Assembly (NCBI GenBank): GCA_949317995.1 | Contig: OX439036.1 | Span: 107,363,669 to 107,427,668 of the forward strand | From: Acholoe squamosa | Taxonomy: Eukaryota; Annelida; Polychaeta; Phyllodocida; Polynoidae | DNA: 64,000 bases | Reading direction: 5' to 3' | Part shown: positions 63,742-64,000 of the stretch, one piece after another | Layout: every line of letters begins with the position of its first letter | Position numbering within the stretch: position 1 is the stretch's first letter | Notes under the pieces: generated by a model | Seen by the model: only the letters and a program-made list of their open reading frames with translations | Told to the model about the DNA's origin: nothing | Databases searched by the model: none | Made by a program: the position numbers and the translations under genes

Positions 63742-64000
63742 ATGGCATGGGCTGGCTACAGCCAATCTGCTCAGCACAGTACAGGGGCGTACCTCTGGTA
63801 GCCCAAGCAGTGCACTGTCCAGAATAGTCTACCTCCTCCAGTACAGTGGCGTATCACCATGAAAGCCAAAGCAGTGGAGAAACTAGAGAGTTAGTTTTAC
63901 CTGTTCCACCTTCGACCAAAATAGCCATAGGCTGGCTACAACCAATCTGCTCAGCACAGTACAGGGGCGTACCTCTGGTAGCCCAAGCAGTGCACTGTCC
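63742..64000. repeat. 180-bp satellite, second array running off the window
   Basis: Starts abruptly with catgggctggctacagcc and continues for about 1.4 units to the window edge, nearly identical to the first array. Confidence 0.95.

Overview
The window is nuclear DNA of a non-vertebrate animal. Two things show this: a heavily split gene (29 short exons here, GT-AG introns of 0.1 to 3 kb) for the animal-type fused pyrimidine enzyme CAD, and a dense load of SINE-like elements, small inverted-repeat transposons (MITEs) and tandem repeats. The sequence does not fix the phylum. An invertebrate deuterostome or a lophotrochozoan would fit. No bacterial operon, CRISPR array, retroviral gene or complete autonomous transposon was recognised.

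Region 1 (1-30.2 kb, + strand) is the 3' part of CAD. It runs from the second half of the carbamoyl-phosphate synthetase domain through dihydroorotase and a linker to the aspartate transcarbamoylase domain and its stop at 30158. The joined exons give about 1,374 residues in one continuous frame. Its introns hold most of the MITEs. They also hold a minisatellite that grew out of a splice donor, a decayed duplicate of the penultimate exon, and a linker exon with two in-phase donors 21 nt apart.

Region 2 (30.2-38.5 kb) follows CAD. It holds pieces of a sodium-dependent ascorbate/nucleobase transporter (SLC23 family). Two exons lie on + (about 34.8-35.0 and 37.6-37.8 kb), including the C-terminal exon. 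One N-terminal exon lies on - (38.1-38.5 kb) in the opposing direction. The middle of the protein is not visible, so the locus is probably rearranged or decayed. Between the two + exons are a 1.5-kb minisatellite of 44-bp units and a perfect T-shaped three-way palindrome.

Region 3 (38.5-43.6 kb) holds short tandem duplications and an 890-bp inverted-repeat element, with no gene recognised.

Region 4 (43.6-56.5 kb) is the most novel part. Two divergent three-exon genes (44457-48462 on -, 52279-56502 on +) encode paralogous proteins I cannot assign to any family. They share exon structure and intron phases, a second-exon motif RCPKALxxIRATxQSxYW, and a C-terminal tail with H-x-C-x5-C-x2-C. One paralog carries a coding minisatellite of SSNP-type pentapeptides. 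A third, decayed copy of the tail exon lies beside it.

Region 5 (56.5-64 kb) has no recognised gene. It holds a 511-bp palindrome-rich element, five conserved 20-bp boxes spaced 163-206 bp apart, an old diverged tandem repeat, and a very homogeneous 180-bp satellite that runs off the window.
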